From Bryobacterales bacterium (GTDB lineage Bacteria > Cyanobacteriota > Vampirovibrionia > Obscuribacterales > Obscuribacteraceae), in NCBI GenBank assembly GCA_903970295.1, contig CAJCHQ010000898.1, positions 1 through 7,231 of the forward strand: 7,231 nt of DNA, written 5' to 3'. The translations under genes and the position numbers were made by a program. Below are positions 1 to 6,940 of this stretch, one piece after another; the first letter of the stretch is position 1; the number at the start of each line of letters is the position of its first letter. The notes under the pieces were generated by a model that saw nothing but the letters and a program-made list of their open reading frames with translations, was not told the origin of the DNA and did not search any database.

Positions 1-869
1 GCGGTGATCGGTGATTTACCCGGCATGAACATCTCAGCCGCTTTAGCCCCGAATTTCAAGAGTCCCGTCGGCACCGATTGGATTTTGGCCGGCATGCCCA
101 GACAAACTGCAATCTCTTCAGTCAACTGTTTGACCGAGACCGGCTGCGGATTGGCCAGATTGAAAATATGCAAACCGGGCGGCACGCTTTCCAATATCAA
201 ACTGATGCCATGAGCCAGATCTTTTGAATAGATCAGGCTCTTTCCAGCTTCGCCGCCACCGACATGTTTGTATTTCTGCTCTTTGACGCTCTTAATCAAG
301 CTCAGTAGATTGCCCCGATCGCCCTCACCAAAGACCAGGGACGGGCGCAAAATCACAATTCTGGGGATTGAGCCGCTGAACTGCGAAAGCCATTGCTCCG
401 ACGACATTTTTGATACCGCATATGGTGTAACACCTTTGAGCGGCGCCGATTCGTTGACATTTTCGAAAGGGCCGGGACCATAGACAGCAGACGAGCTGAT
501 GAAGACGAATGTGTCGACCCCGTTTTGAGCGGCTGCTTCGGCCAGCGCTTGCGTCGCTCGCACATTGACTACTTCGTACTCTTGATAGGGAGCATCGGGT
601 TGATGAACAAGACCGGCTGCGTGAATAACGGTGTTTGCGCCTTTAGCCAGGAGCCGCATTTCGCGGTCGCCCATGCGGGTGAAGTCGCCTTCTTCCAGAC
701 GCACTCTTGTAAAGTCGATGACGTTACCCACGGTTGAGCGCGCGTGCTGCGGATCGCGCACTTGCACCTTGATGTCGTAGGCGTTTTTGGAAATTAGATT
801 TTCGGTGACGGCGCGGCCAATCAGTCCGCTTGCCCCTGTCACTAGTATTCTGCTGCGAACTGCCGCCAT
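1..869 (-). CDS. NAD-dependent nucleotide-sugar epimerase/dehydratase (extended SDR), 3' end cut by window edge
   Basis: 289 codons are visible and the frame is still open at base 1, so the C-terminus is missing. Extended short-chain dehydrogenases of this type usually have about 310-330 residues, so little is lost. The N-terminus has the Rossmann motif TGASGLIG (residues 11-18). HAAG lies at 83-86, and the catalytic motifs are the Ser cluster FISSSAVYG (123-131) and YAVSK (Tyr150, Lys154). RPSLVFGEGDRGN (175-187) is typical of the substrate-side loop in sugar-nucleotide epimerases of the UDP-glucose 4-epimerase/WbpV-like group. The expected reaction is NAD-dependent epimerisation or dehydration of an NDP-sugar in the cytoplasm for surface glycan synthesis; the exact sugar cannot be read. 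ATG at 869 is the only reasonable start: an in-frame TAA lies 27-29 bases upstream with no start codon between. The ribosome site is weak. It follows a glycosyltransferase gene on the same strand after 88 bp, which supports a glycan role. Confidence 0.88.
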   Translation of the reverse strand, partial: MAAVRSRILVTGASGLIGRAVTENLISKNAYDIKVQVRDPQHARSTVGNVIDFTRVRLEEGDFTRMGDREMRLLAKGANTVIHAAGLVHQPDAPYQEYEVVNVRATQALAEAAAQNGVDTFVFISSSAVYGPGPFENVNESAPLKGVTPYAVSKMSSEQWLSQFSGSIPRIVILRPSLVFGEGDRGNLLSLIKSVKEQKYKHVGGGEAGKSLIYSKDLAHGISLILESVPPGLHIFNLANPQPVSVKQLTEEIAVCLGMPAKIQSVPTGLLKFGAKAAEMFMPGKSPIT

Positions 870-957
870 TTTAAGTTGCCCGATCTCGACTTGAGGTTAC
901 CTGTAAACTTTCCATTCATTTTGTTTGGTTTGGCGAAGATGCCATGAGCGCCTCTTC

Positions 958-1845
958 TCAGGTCGAAGGGGAAACCCTTGAGCGGGCCCAGTTGACGACG
1001 ATGAAGACAAACGCCCTCGACCAAATTGCAGCATACACCAGGGCATTGAATGGGGCCCAGTATTTTTGCGCTAAGTGTTTCTTGTAAAAAACACGCATGC
1101 CCTTGTGCAAGTCCAGGGTGGTGCCGACTGGTCGCAAACGACTGGCGGCGCCGTGGACGTGTATGACCACCGCAATAGGATTATAGAAGACTTTCCACTG
1201 AGCTTGCTTAATGCGCCAGCACCAATCGATGTCTTCCCCGAACATGAATATGTCTTCATCGAGCAGCCCGATTCTCTCGACAACCTGGCGGGTGACCATC
1301 ATGCACGAACCCGAGAGGGCATCGACTTCCAAAAGAAGGTCAGGGTCCGCGTAGCTGAAGTTGTAGCGACCAAAAACCGGGTTATTGGGAAAAATGCGGC
1401 TGAGGTAGGTGAGGCGGAAGAATGAAGCAGCCGGATCTGGGAAAGCTCTTCGACATGCCAACTGTAAGCTGCCGTCCGGGTTCAGCACTTTGGGACCGAC
1501 CGCACCGGCTTCCGGATGAGTCGCTAGAAAGTCGGCCAGATCGCTGACCGCTGAATTTAAAACCTCAGTATCCGGATTGAGCAGAAGAATAAACTCCCCC
1601 GCACAACTGGGGATGACCTGATTGCAAGCTTTAGAAAAGCCTTTATTGTCCGGGTTGGCGATCACTTTGACTGAAGGAAAGTCCCTTGCCAACATGGCGA
1701 CCGATTCATCGCCCGAAGCATTGTCGACGACCCAAATTTCAAAACTCGCATAACCCCTATCGGCTTTCAGCGAATTCAGGCATTTGGCCAGAAGCACTGG
1801 TGTCTTCCAATTGACAATCACGATTGAAACCCGCACGGCCGCCAT
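958..1845 (-). CDS. Family 2 glycosyltransferase (rhamnosyltransferase/WbbL-like, COG1216)
   Basis: A 295-residue GT-A fold glycosyltransferase. It would move a sugar from a nucleotide donor to a lipid- or glycan-linked acceptor at the cytoplasmic face of the membrane. The N-terminus VSIVIVNWKT (6-15) is the classic opening strand. VVDNASGD (39-46) and NPDNKGF (64-70) bind the donor nucleotide. LLLNPDTEV (87-95) contains the Asp-containing metal-site region, and FMFGEDIDWCWR (200-211) carries the probable catalytic acidic pair Glu204-Asp205. A hydrophobic stretch around 264-285 may anchor it to the membrane. I chose ATG at 1845 because GGGAG lies 10 bases upstream and the first beta-strand begins five residues in. 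A TTG at 1875 would add ten residues and overlap the mutase gene by 14 bases. The gene starts 16 bases after the mutase stop, so the two are probably co-transcribed. The NDP-sugar epimerase follows. Donor (often dTDP-rhamnose in this family) and acceptor are not determinable. Confidence 0.9.
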   Translation of the reverse strand: MAAVRVSIVIVNWKTPVLLAKCLNSLKADRGYASFEIWVVDNASGDESVAMLARDFPSVKVIANPDNKGFSKACNQVIPSCAGEFILLLNPDTEVLNSAVSDLADFLATHPEAGAVGPKVLNPDGSLQLACRRAFPDPAASFFRLTYLSRIFPNNPVFGRYNFSYADPDLLLEVDALSGSCMMVTRQVVERIGLLDEDIFMFGEDIDWCWRIKQAQWKVFYNPIAVVIHVHGAASRLRPVGTTLDLHKGMRVFYKKHLAQKYWAPFNALVYAAIWSRAFVFIVVNWARSRVSPST

Positions 1846-1861
1846 CAGCGAAAAACTCCCA

Positions 1862-3439
1862 TCAGAGTGTGGCAATCGGTCGGAATTTACCGAACGACTG
1901 TCGCAATGTATTGCTGATTTCGCCTACGGTGGCATAACATTCCACTGCCCGGCAGATGTAAGGCATCAAATTGTCCTGACCGGCTGCCGCTTTCAACAGA
2001 TCATCCAGAGCCCGCGTTACCGCATCTCGATCGCGGCTTGATTTGAGTGCTTGTAATTCGCTCTGTTGCTGTAGTTCGAGTTTCGGGTCGACCCGCAAGG
2101 TTTCGATTCTCTCGGCTTTAGTTTCAATAAATTGATTGACGCCGACAACCACCCGTTCTTTGCTTGCCACACTTTGATGGAAGGCGTAAGCGGCGTCTTG
2201 AATTTCTTTTTGAATGTAGCCGCTCTCTACGGCTTTGATGGCGCCGCCGAGTGCTTCTATTTTTTTTAAATAGTCTTCGGCTTCGGCCTCGATTTTGTCT
2301 GTCAGCTCCTCGACGTAGAATGAGCCGCCGAAAGGATCGACGACGTTACCGATACCTGTTTCTGTAGCCAATATCTGTTGCGTGCGCAAAGCGGTCAGGG
2401 CTGCAGCTTCGCTGGGCAACGAGAAGGCTTCGTCTTTAGAATTAGTGTGCAGCGATTGGCAGCCGCCCAACACTGCCGTCATTGCTTCCAGGGTCGTGCG
2501 GACAATGTTGTTTTCCGGTTGTTGCTGCGTCAAAGAAGAGCCTGCCGTTTGCACGTGAAAACGCAGCATTAGTGATTTGGCATTTTTGGCGCCGAAGCGT
2601 TCTTTCATCAAGCGTGCCCACAAACGCCTGGCAGCGCGGAATTTGGCCACTTCTTCGAAAAAATTCATCTGGGCCACGAAAAAGAAACTCAATTGCGGTG
2701 CGAATGTGTCTATGTCAAGCCCCCGCGACAGGGCCGCTTCGACATACTGAATCGCGTTGGCGAAAGTGAATGCCAATTCTTGCACGGCTGTGGCCCCTGC
2801 CTCGCGAATGTGGTACCCACTGATTGAAATCGTGTTCCAGCGCGGCATCTCTTCCGCACAAAACTGAAAAATATCGGTAATCAGGCGCATTGAGGCTGCC
2901 GGCGGAAAGATATAGGTGTTTCTCGCTTCGTATTCTTTGAGAATGTCATTCTGGATTGTGCCTTGCAGCAATTTCGCATCAGCGCCCTGACGGATGCCAA
3001 CCGTTCGGTACATGGCAAGCAAAATGGCGCTCGTGGCGTTGATCGTCATCGAGGTCGAGACCTGACTGAGGTCGATCTGATCGAACAAGCGCTCCATGTC
3101 TTTGAGGCTGTCGATGGCCACACCGGTTTTGCCAACTTCGCCCAGACACATCGGATCGTCTGAGTCGTAGCCCATCTGTGTCGGCAAGTCGAAAGCAACA
3201 GAAAGACCGGTTTGGCCGTTGGCTAAGAGATATCTAAAGCGTTTGTTGGTTTCGGAGGCGTTGCCAAAGCCTGCATATTGCCGCATCGTCCACTTGCGCG
3301 AACGATACATGTCGGCATAGATGCCGCGTGTGAAGGGGTATTTGCCGGGCTCGCCCAGTTTCTTTTCAGCCCGCCACAAAGCAAGGTCTTCCGGCTTGAA
3401 GAGAAATTTTTGCTGGCTCACGTACGTGTCTTTGGGCAA
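1862..3439 (-). CDS. mcmA: Methylmalonyl-CoA mutase, large (catalytic) subunit without B12-binding domain
   Basis: Catalytic TIM-barrel subunit of an adenosylcobalamin-dependent acyl-CoA mutase, which interconverts (R)-methylmalonyl-CoA and succinyl-CoA. Family blocks run through the whole protein: [91 protein letters not shown] and [10 protein letters not shown]. Counting from the chosen start, Tyr55 (RQYAGF), Arg173 (EARNTY) and His210 (GYHIREAG) match Tyr89, Arg207 and His244 of the Propionibacterium enzyme. Isobutyryl-CoA mutase has Phe and Gln at the first two, so methylmalonyl-CoA is the best substrate call; ethylmalonyl-CoA is not excluded. The protein ends right after the barrel and lacks the cobalamin DxHxxG domain, so it needs a separate small subunit, not seen here. 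The start is uncertain because no ATG exists. I prefer TTG at 3439 (AAGG 8 bases upstream, 525 residues). GTG at 3421, 3559 or 3586 are alternatives; the last two overlap the divergent cbs start. Confidence 0.93.
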   Translation of the reverse strand: MPKDTYVSQQKFLFKPEDLALWRAEKKLGEPGKYPFTRGIYADMYRSRKWTMRQYAGFGNASETNKRFRYLLANGQTGLSVAFDLPTQMGYDSDDPMCLGEVGKTGVAIDSLKDMERLFDQIDLSQVSTSMTINATSAILLAMYRTVGIRQGADAKLLQGTIQNDILKEYEARNTYIFPPAASMRLITDIFQFCAEEMPRWNTISISGYHIREAGATAVQELAFTFANAIQYVEAALSRGLDIDTFAPQLSFFFVAQMNFFEEVAKFRAARRLWARLMKERFGAKNAKSLMLRFHVQTAGSSLTQQQPENNIVRTTLEAMTAVLGGCQSLHTNSKDEAFSLPSEAAALTALRTQQILATETGIGNVVDPFGGSFYVEELTDKIEAEAEDYLKKIEALGGAIKAVESGYIQKEIQDAAYAFHQSVASKERVVVGVNQFIETKAERIETLRVDPKLELQQQSELQALKSSRDRDAVTRALDDLLKAAAGQDNLMPYICRAVECYATVGEISNTLRQSFGKFRPIATL

Positions 3440-3497
3440 GTCATTTGCCTTATGCTTGGTTACGTCGATCCATGAGGGTTTCCGGCGACTTACGCCG

Positions 3498-3503
3498 TAT
3501 AAT
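3498..3503 (+). promoter_or_regulatory. Candidate -10 box for the cbs operon
   Basis: A perfect TATAAT lies 50 bases before the cbs start codon, which would put the transcript start near 3510 and leave a leader of about 38 bases containing the ribosome site. No good -35 hexamer is seen 16-18 bases upstream (the bases there read AGGGTT) and there is no extended TGN motif, so this may be chance or depend on an activator. Confidence 0.3.
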
Positions 3504-3524
3504 TGATGTCTGCTCGCTCCTAAT

Positions 3525-3552
3525 ATTGTAATGGAGGACCTCGACTGGTGAA
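3525..3552 (-). promoter_or_regulatory. Candidate sigma70-type promoter for the mutase-glycosyltransferase unit
   Basis: On the minus strand TTCACC (3552-3547, 4 of 6 to TTGACA) is followed after 16 bases by TACAAT (3530-3525, 5 of 6 to TATAAT). Transcription would start near 3518, leaving a leader of about 80 bases before the preferred TTG start at 3439. If real, it rules out the more distal GTG starts of the mutase. It overlaps the cbs ribosome site and start codon. This is a motif match only. Confidence 0.33.
3533..3537 (+). promoter_or_regulatory. Ribosome binding site of cbs (GGAGG)
   Basis: A full GGAGG lies 10 bases before the GTG at 3548. It decides the start: the protein then begins [19 protein letters not shown], exactly where this PLP-enzyme family normally begins. 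Confidence 0.8.
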
Positions 3553-4999
3553 GTATCACAACACCATCCTCGAAACAGTGGGTCACACGCCCCTTGTCAA
3601 GCTAAACAAAGTTACCGCCGGCGTCAAGCCTATTGTTCTGGCTAAAATTGAGTGCTTTAATCCTGGCGGTTCGGTCAAAGATCGTCCGGCCGGCAAAATG
3701 ATCGAAGAAGCCGAAAAATTGGGACTGCTCAAACCGGGCGGCACAATTATCGAACCGACATCGGGCAACACCGGCACTGGTTTGGCTCAGATTGCCGCAG
3801 TCAAGGGCTACCGCTGCCTTCTGGTTGTGCCCGACAAAGTGGCTTCCGAAAAAATCAATTTGCTCAAAGCCTACGGAGCGGAAGTTGTTGTTGTGCCGAC
3901 CGTCGCTGCCAGCTCGCATGAAAGTTATTATTCGGTGGCGAACAAGCTAACTCACGAAATACCTGGTGCCTTTCAACCTAATCAGTTCGAAAACGCCAAT
4001 AATCCGCTCGCCCACTACGAATCAACGGGCCCCGAAATCTGGGAGCAAACCGAAGGCAAAATCACTTGTTTTGTCGCCGGTGCCGGCACTGGTGGCACCA
4101 TATCCGGTACTGCCAAATACCTCAAAGAGCAAAACCCGAAAATTAGAATTGTCGGCGTCGATCCCGAAGGTTCGATTTATTCAGGCGATCTGTCCCAACC
4201 CTATAAAGTGGAAGGGGTGGGTGATGATTTCATTCCCCGCACAGCCAATCTGAAAGTAATTGACGAGTGGGTGCGCGTCAGCGACAAAGACAGTTTCATG
4301 ATGACGCGCCGCCTGGCTCGTGAAGAAGGACTGTTGGTGGGCGGCTCCTGCGGCATGGCTTGTTTCGGTGCCTTGCAGGTAGCGAGACGATTGAGCGAGA
4401 CAGACGTTGTCGTCGTGCTTCTGCCTGATGGTGGCAGAGGCTATTTGAGTAAGTTATATTCAGATGAATGGATGCGGGGCAACGGTTTCTTGCCGGACGC
4501 CGATTACAGCTATTATGCCAACGACTTGCTCGAGCGCAAGCGCGTGCAGGGTACAATCGCTCCGATGGTGACTGTGCGCCCCAGCGATTCGATTCAACGA
4601 TCGATCGACATCATGCAAGAACACGGCATCGATCAAATTCCTGTGGTTACCGAGAACGGGCTCAATGTCGGACATATCAACGATCTTGTCGCTATGCAAG
4701 TGGTTTACGAACGCAAGAATCCCGAAGCAATTACAGTCAGTTCAGTCATGGGCCGACCATTTCCGCAACTGGATGTGCATGCGGAAATCGATCAAGTCTA
4801 TCGTCTTTTCCGTTTAGGAACGGCTATGGTCGTTCTCACCGAGAACGATAGAGCCTGCGGCGTGCTGACCAAGTACGACATCATGTCTATGCTGCGTGCG
4901 CAAATCGATACCAAAGATACGCTGGAATCGGTGCAAGAATCCAAAATTGAATCTAAAACTGAAACCGTAAGCAAAACAAAATTGGGGGCGAAGAGATGA
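3548..4999 (+). CDS. cbs: Cystathionine beta-synthase with C-terminal CBS domain pair
   Basis: A 483-residue PLP enzyme that condenses serine with homocysteine to give cystathionine, the first step of reverse transsulfuration, in the cytoplasm. The catalytic fold spans about 1-315. GGSVKDR (40-46) has the PLP lysine Lys44, TSGNTG (71-76) is the substrate loop, and [10 protein letters not shown] (178-187) binds the cofactor phosphate. EGVGDDFIP (222-230), LVGGSCGMA (263-271) and [12 protein letters not shown] (291-302) closely resemble mycobacterial Rv1077 and distinguish it from plain cysteine synthase. Two CBS motifs follow, roughly 337-385 and 395-450; in this family the pair can bind adenosyl ligands and regulate activity. 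The last 28 residues form a Lys/Glu/Ser/Thr-rich tail that looks disordered. There is no N-terminal haem-binding extension as in the human enzyme. The GTG start is fixed by GGAGG. The stop overlaps the next gene by 4 bases. Use of O-acetylserine instead of serine is the main alternative activity. Confidence 0.93.
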   Translation: MKYHNTILETVGHTPLVKLNKVTAGVKPIVLAKIECFNPGGSVKDRPAGKMIEEAEKLGLLKPGGTIIEPTSGNTGTGLAQIAAVKGYRCLLVVPDKVASEKINLLKAYGAEVVVVPTVAASSHESYYSVANKLTHEIPGAFQPNQFENANNPLAHYESTGPEIWEQTEGKITCFVAGAGTGGTISGTAKYLKEQNPKIRIVGVDPEGSIYSGDLSQPYKVEGVGDDFIPRTANLKVIDEWVRVSDKDSFMMTRRLAREEGLLVGGSCGMACFGALQVARRLSETDVVVVLLPDGGRGYLSKLYSDEWMRGNGFLPDADYSYYANDLLERKRVQGTIAPMVTVRPSDSIQRSIDIMQEHGIDQIPVVTENGLNVGHINDLVAMQVVYERKNPEAITVSSVMGRPFPQLDVHAEIDQVYRLFRLGTAMVVLTENDRACGVLTKYDIMSMLRAQIDTKDTLESVQESKIESKTETVSKTKLGAKR

Positions 5000-6180
5000 A
5001 GTTCGCGACTAAGGCCATTCATGTTGGTCAGGAACCCGATGCCATGACCGGTGCAATCAATGTGCCGATTTTCCAGACGTCGACTTATGTTCACGAAGAA
5101 TTCGACCAATACGGAAAAAAGGGTCACGTTTACGCGCGTGTCACCAATCCGACTCGCAGCGCCCTGGAAAAATGTCTAGCTGCTCTGGAAAATGGCCAAT
5201 ACGGTCTCTGTTTCGCTTCAGGTTGCGCCGCCACTGATGCCGTTTTGCATCTTCTCTCAGCCGGCGATCACGTGGTCGTTGGCGAAGATGTGTATGGTGG
5301 CACTTATCGCCTGTTCGAGCAAATTTTGCGCAATTACAACCTCGACTTCACTTATGTCGACACCAGTAAAGTCGAAGCTGTAAAAGCGGCGATCAAGCCC
5401 AACACAAAAATGCTGTGGATCGAAACTCCAACCAATCCCCTTCTGCAATTGGCTGACATCACTGCTTTGTGCAAGCTCGCTCAAAGCGCTATCCCCGATC
5501 GCCGAATCATCACTGCTGTGGATAACACCTTCGCCAGCCCCTATCTACAAAATCCCCTGGACTTCGGTGCTGACATTGTCGTTCATAGCACGACAAAATA
5601 TATCGGTGGACACAGTGACGCCATCGGTGGTGCAATCGTCACATCTGACGATAAGCTCAACGAAAAACTGCGCTTCATTCAGAAGTCGGTCGGAGCAGTG
5701 CCCGGACCGATGGACTGTTACTTGGTTTTGCGTGGTGTCAAAACTCTCGCCGTGCGCATGCGCGCCCATGAAGAAAATACGATTGCCATCGCTCGTCACC
5801 TGGAAAAACATCCAGCCGTCGAGAAAGTTCTTTATCCCGGACTCGCCCATCATCCCCAGCATGCCCTGGCGAAAAAACAGATGCGCGGCTTCGGCGGCAT
5901 GCTTTCTGTTGTAGTCAGAGGCGGGCTGGAGCGAGCGAAAGAATTCATGAACCACACGAAGCTTTTCTCTCTTGCTGAAAGTCTGGGTGGCGTCGAATCT
6001 CTGATCGGGCACCCGGCGACCATGACTCACGGAGCCATTCCCAAAGAGCAGCGAGATGCAAGAGGCGTTGTGGAAGGATTGGTTCGTCTATCTGTCGGCA
6101 TCGAAGACGTTGACGATTTGATTGCAGATCTTGATTATGCCTTGAGCAAAGTCAGTGTTCTGGCGAGCGCGAAGGCCTAG
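4996..6180 (+). CDS. Cystathionine gamma-lyase (or gamma-synthase), PLP Cys/Met metabolism family
   Basis: A full-length 394-residue member of the MetB/MetC/CGL family. Landmarks are YARVTNPTR (46-54, phosphate and neighbouring-subunit contacts), EDVYGGTYRL (97-106, Tyr100 stacking on PLP), AVDNTFASPY (174-183, Asp176 to the PLP nitrogen) and STTKYIGGHSD (198-208, Lys201 forming the Schiff base). SLAESLGGVESL (325-336) and HPATMTH (339-345) are the carboxylate-binding end. The Glu in GGVESL is shared by gamma-lyases and gamma-synthases, so sequence alone does not separate cystathionine cleavage to cysteine, ammonia and 2-oxobutyrate from cystathionine synthesis using an activated homoserine. 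Coupling to cbs favours the lyase, but the M. tuberculosis homologue near cbs is called metB. The ATG lies within ATGA of the cbs stop, with a GGGGG run 7 bases upstream, so translation is probably coupled. Confidence 0.9.
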   Translation: MKFATKAIHVGQEPDAMTGAINVPIFQTSTYVHEEFDQYGKKGHVYARVTNPTRSALEKCLAALENGQYGLCFASGCAATDAVLHLLSAGDHVVVGEDVYGGTYRLFEQILRNYNLDFTYVDTSKVEAVKAAIKPNTKMLWIETPTNPLLQLADITALCKLAQSAIPDRRIITAVDNTFASPYLQNPLDFGADIVVHSTTKYIGGHSDAIGGAIVTSDDKLNEKLRFIQKSVGAVPGPMDCYLVLRGVKTLAVRMRAHEENTIAIARHLEKHPAVEKVLYPGLAHHPQHALAKKQMRGFGGMLSVVVRGGLERAKEFMNHTKLFSLAESLGGVESLIGHPATMTHGAIPKEQRDARGVVEGLVRLSVGIEDVDDLIADLDYALSKVSVLASAKA

Positions 6181-6238
6181 TGCCGAAGCACAAAGCACAA
6201 AACTTCGTCCAAGTGCAGCTTTTGCCAGCGCAGAAATA

Positions 6239-6883
6239 CTAAATTGCTTTCAGTTTGCCTATGCCGGAAATATCTTTTTGGACTTGCGCTGGTTTGCCTG
6301 CGTAGCTAATATTACCGACTCCACTGATCGATGCTTTCAATGATTTGGTGCAATATACCGAGACATCTCCGGCGCCGCTGACCGAGATATCGGCGGCATC
6401 AGCTTTGAGTTCGTGCAAGTCGGCGTTGCCTGCGCCTGATAACTGGACTTTTAACTGATTGACAGTGCCTTTGGCGACGATCTTATTGGCACCGCTGGCA
6501 GTGACTGTCAGATTGCCTTCGGTAAAACCACTCATGTTCACATTAGTGGCCCCAGAAAGTTTGATGGTCTGTAACACGGGATTACCGATTGTGATAGCAA
6601 CTTTGTTTCTCAGCCGATTAAACTGGTCGGTTTTGATCACTAGCACGCCGTCTTTAACGCGGGTATCGATCATTTTGAGCACATCCTGTGCTGCTTCCAC
6701 CGTCAAAGCGGGAGACGGTTGAACTTTGATCGTGACTTCGGCCGGGATGCTTATATCCAGGTCGTGATAATCGAGTGCCAGCTGTCGAGGTTCGCTAATC
6801 ATTTCATTGCTGGCCTGATTGGAACAGGCGCTAAGCCCTGCGCTGAGGAGGGCAATCATGGCTAATTTGGAGAGGTTTTTCAT
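6239..6883 (-). CDS. Head-GIN (DUF2807-type) beta-repeat lipoprotein
   Basis: 214 residues. It opens with a signal peptide, MKNLSKLAMIALLSAGLSAC, with lipobox LSAC, so Cys20 is the predicted lipidated residue. The next residue is Ser, which in proteobacterial rules would favour export to the outer membrane; whether that rule holds here is unknown. The rest resembles the putative auto-transporter adhesin head-GIN domain (PF10988). From about 105 on there are six Ser-Gly turns, at 110, 130, 149, 169, 187 and 206, spaced 18-20 residues apart (SGATNV, SGANKI, SGAGNA, SGAGDV, SGVGNI, SGIGKL), as expected for rungs of a right-handed beta-helix. No catalytic motif is visible and the family function is unsettled; binding or adhesion at the surface is a guess. 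It lies 57 bases behind a paralogue on the same strand, so the two are likely one operon. The ribosome site is weak (GGAAAAG just upstream). Confidence 0.85.
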   Translation of the reverse strand: MKNLSKLAMIALLSAGLSACSNQASNEMISEPRQLALDYHDLDISIPAEVTIKVQPSPALTVEAAQDVLKMIDTRVKDGVLVIKTDQFNRLRNKVAITIGNPVLQTIKLSGATNVNMSGFTEGNLTVTASGANKIVAKGTVNQLKVQLSGAGNADLHELKADAADISVSGAGDVSVYCTKSLKASISGVGNISYAGKPAQVQKDISGIGKLKAI

Positions 6884-6940
6884 GGCTTTTCCGTGGGCAA
6901 GGTGCTGGCAAAGTACAGGAGACAGTCGCGCAAGTAGATT

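Noticed and set aside
966..979. Perfect 5 bp hairpin AAGGG-GAAA-CCCTT
   Set aside because: It lies inside the 3' end of the glycosyltransferase coding region and has no U tract; a small chance palindrome.
1075..1425. Open frame of 116 codons opposite the glycosyltransferase gene
   Set aside because: Antisense to a conserved coding region, with no family resemblance.
855..1845. Glycosyltransferase and epimerase proteins both begin MAAVR
   Set aside because: The shared start is only five residues, with different codons after GCGGC and unrelated upstream bases, so coincidence is more likely than a duplicated translation-initiation cassette.
1843..1875. Longer glycosyltransferase start at TTG 1875
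   Set aside because: The added residues (PHSDGSFSL) precede the conserved first strand and overlap the mutase end; ATG 1845 has a proper GGGAG site.
3440..3547. SAM or cobalamin riboswitch before cbs or mcmA
   Set aside because: The 108 bp region is too short for a cobalamin riboswitch plus expression platform, and I see no recognisable SAM or B12 box helices.
4205..4240. Asp in EGVGDDFIP where human cystathionine beta-synthase has Tyr308 (GIGYDFIP)
   Set aside because: Bacterial enzymes such as Rv1077 also carry an acidic residue here (GVGEDF), so this is a normal family variant, not a lost active-site residue.
5545..6030. Open frame of 161 codons opposite the gamma-lyase gene
   Set aside because: It is antisense to a well-conserved PLP enzyme, its protein has no recognisable domain, and the frame mirrors the codon pattern of the real gene.
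6181..6238. Possible bidirectional terminator between the convergent gamma-lyase and lipoprotein genes
   Set aside because: Only short pairings (for example GAAG with CTTC) are visible, with no GC-rich stem followed by a T run in either direction.
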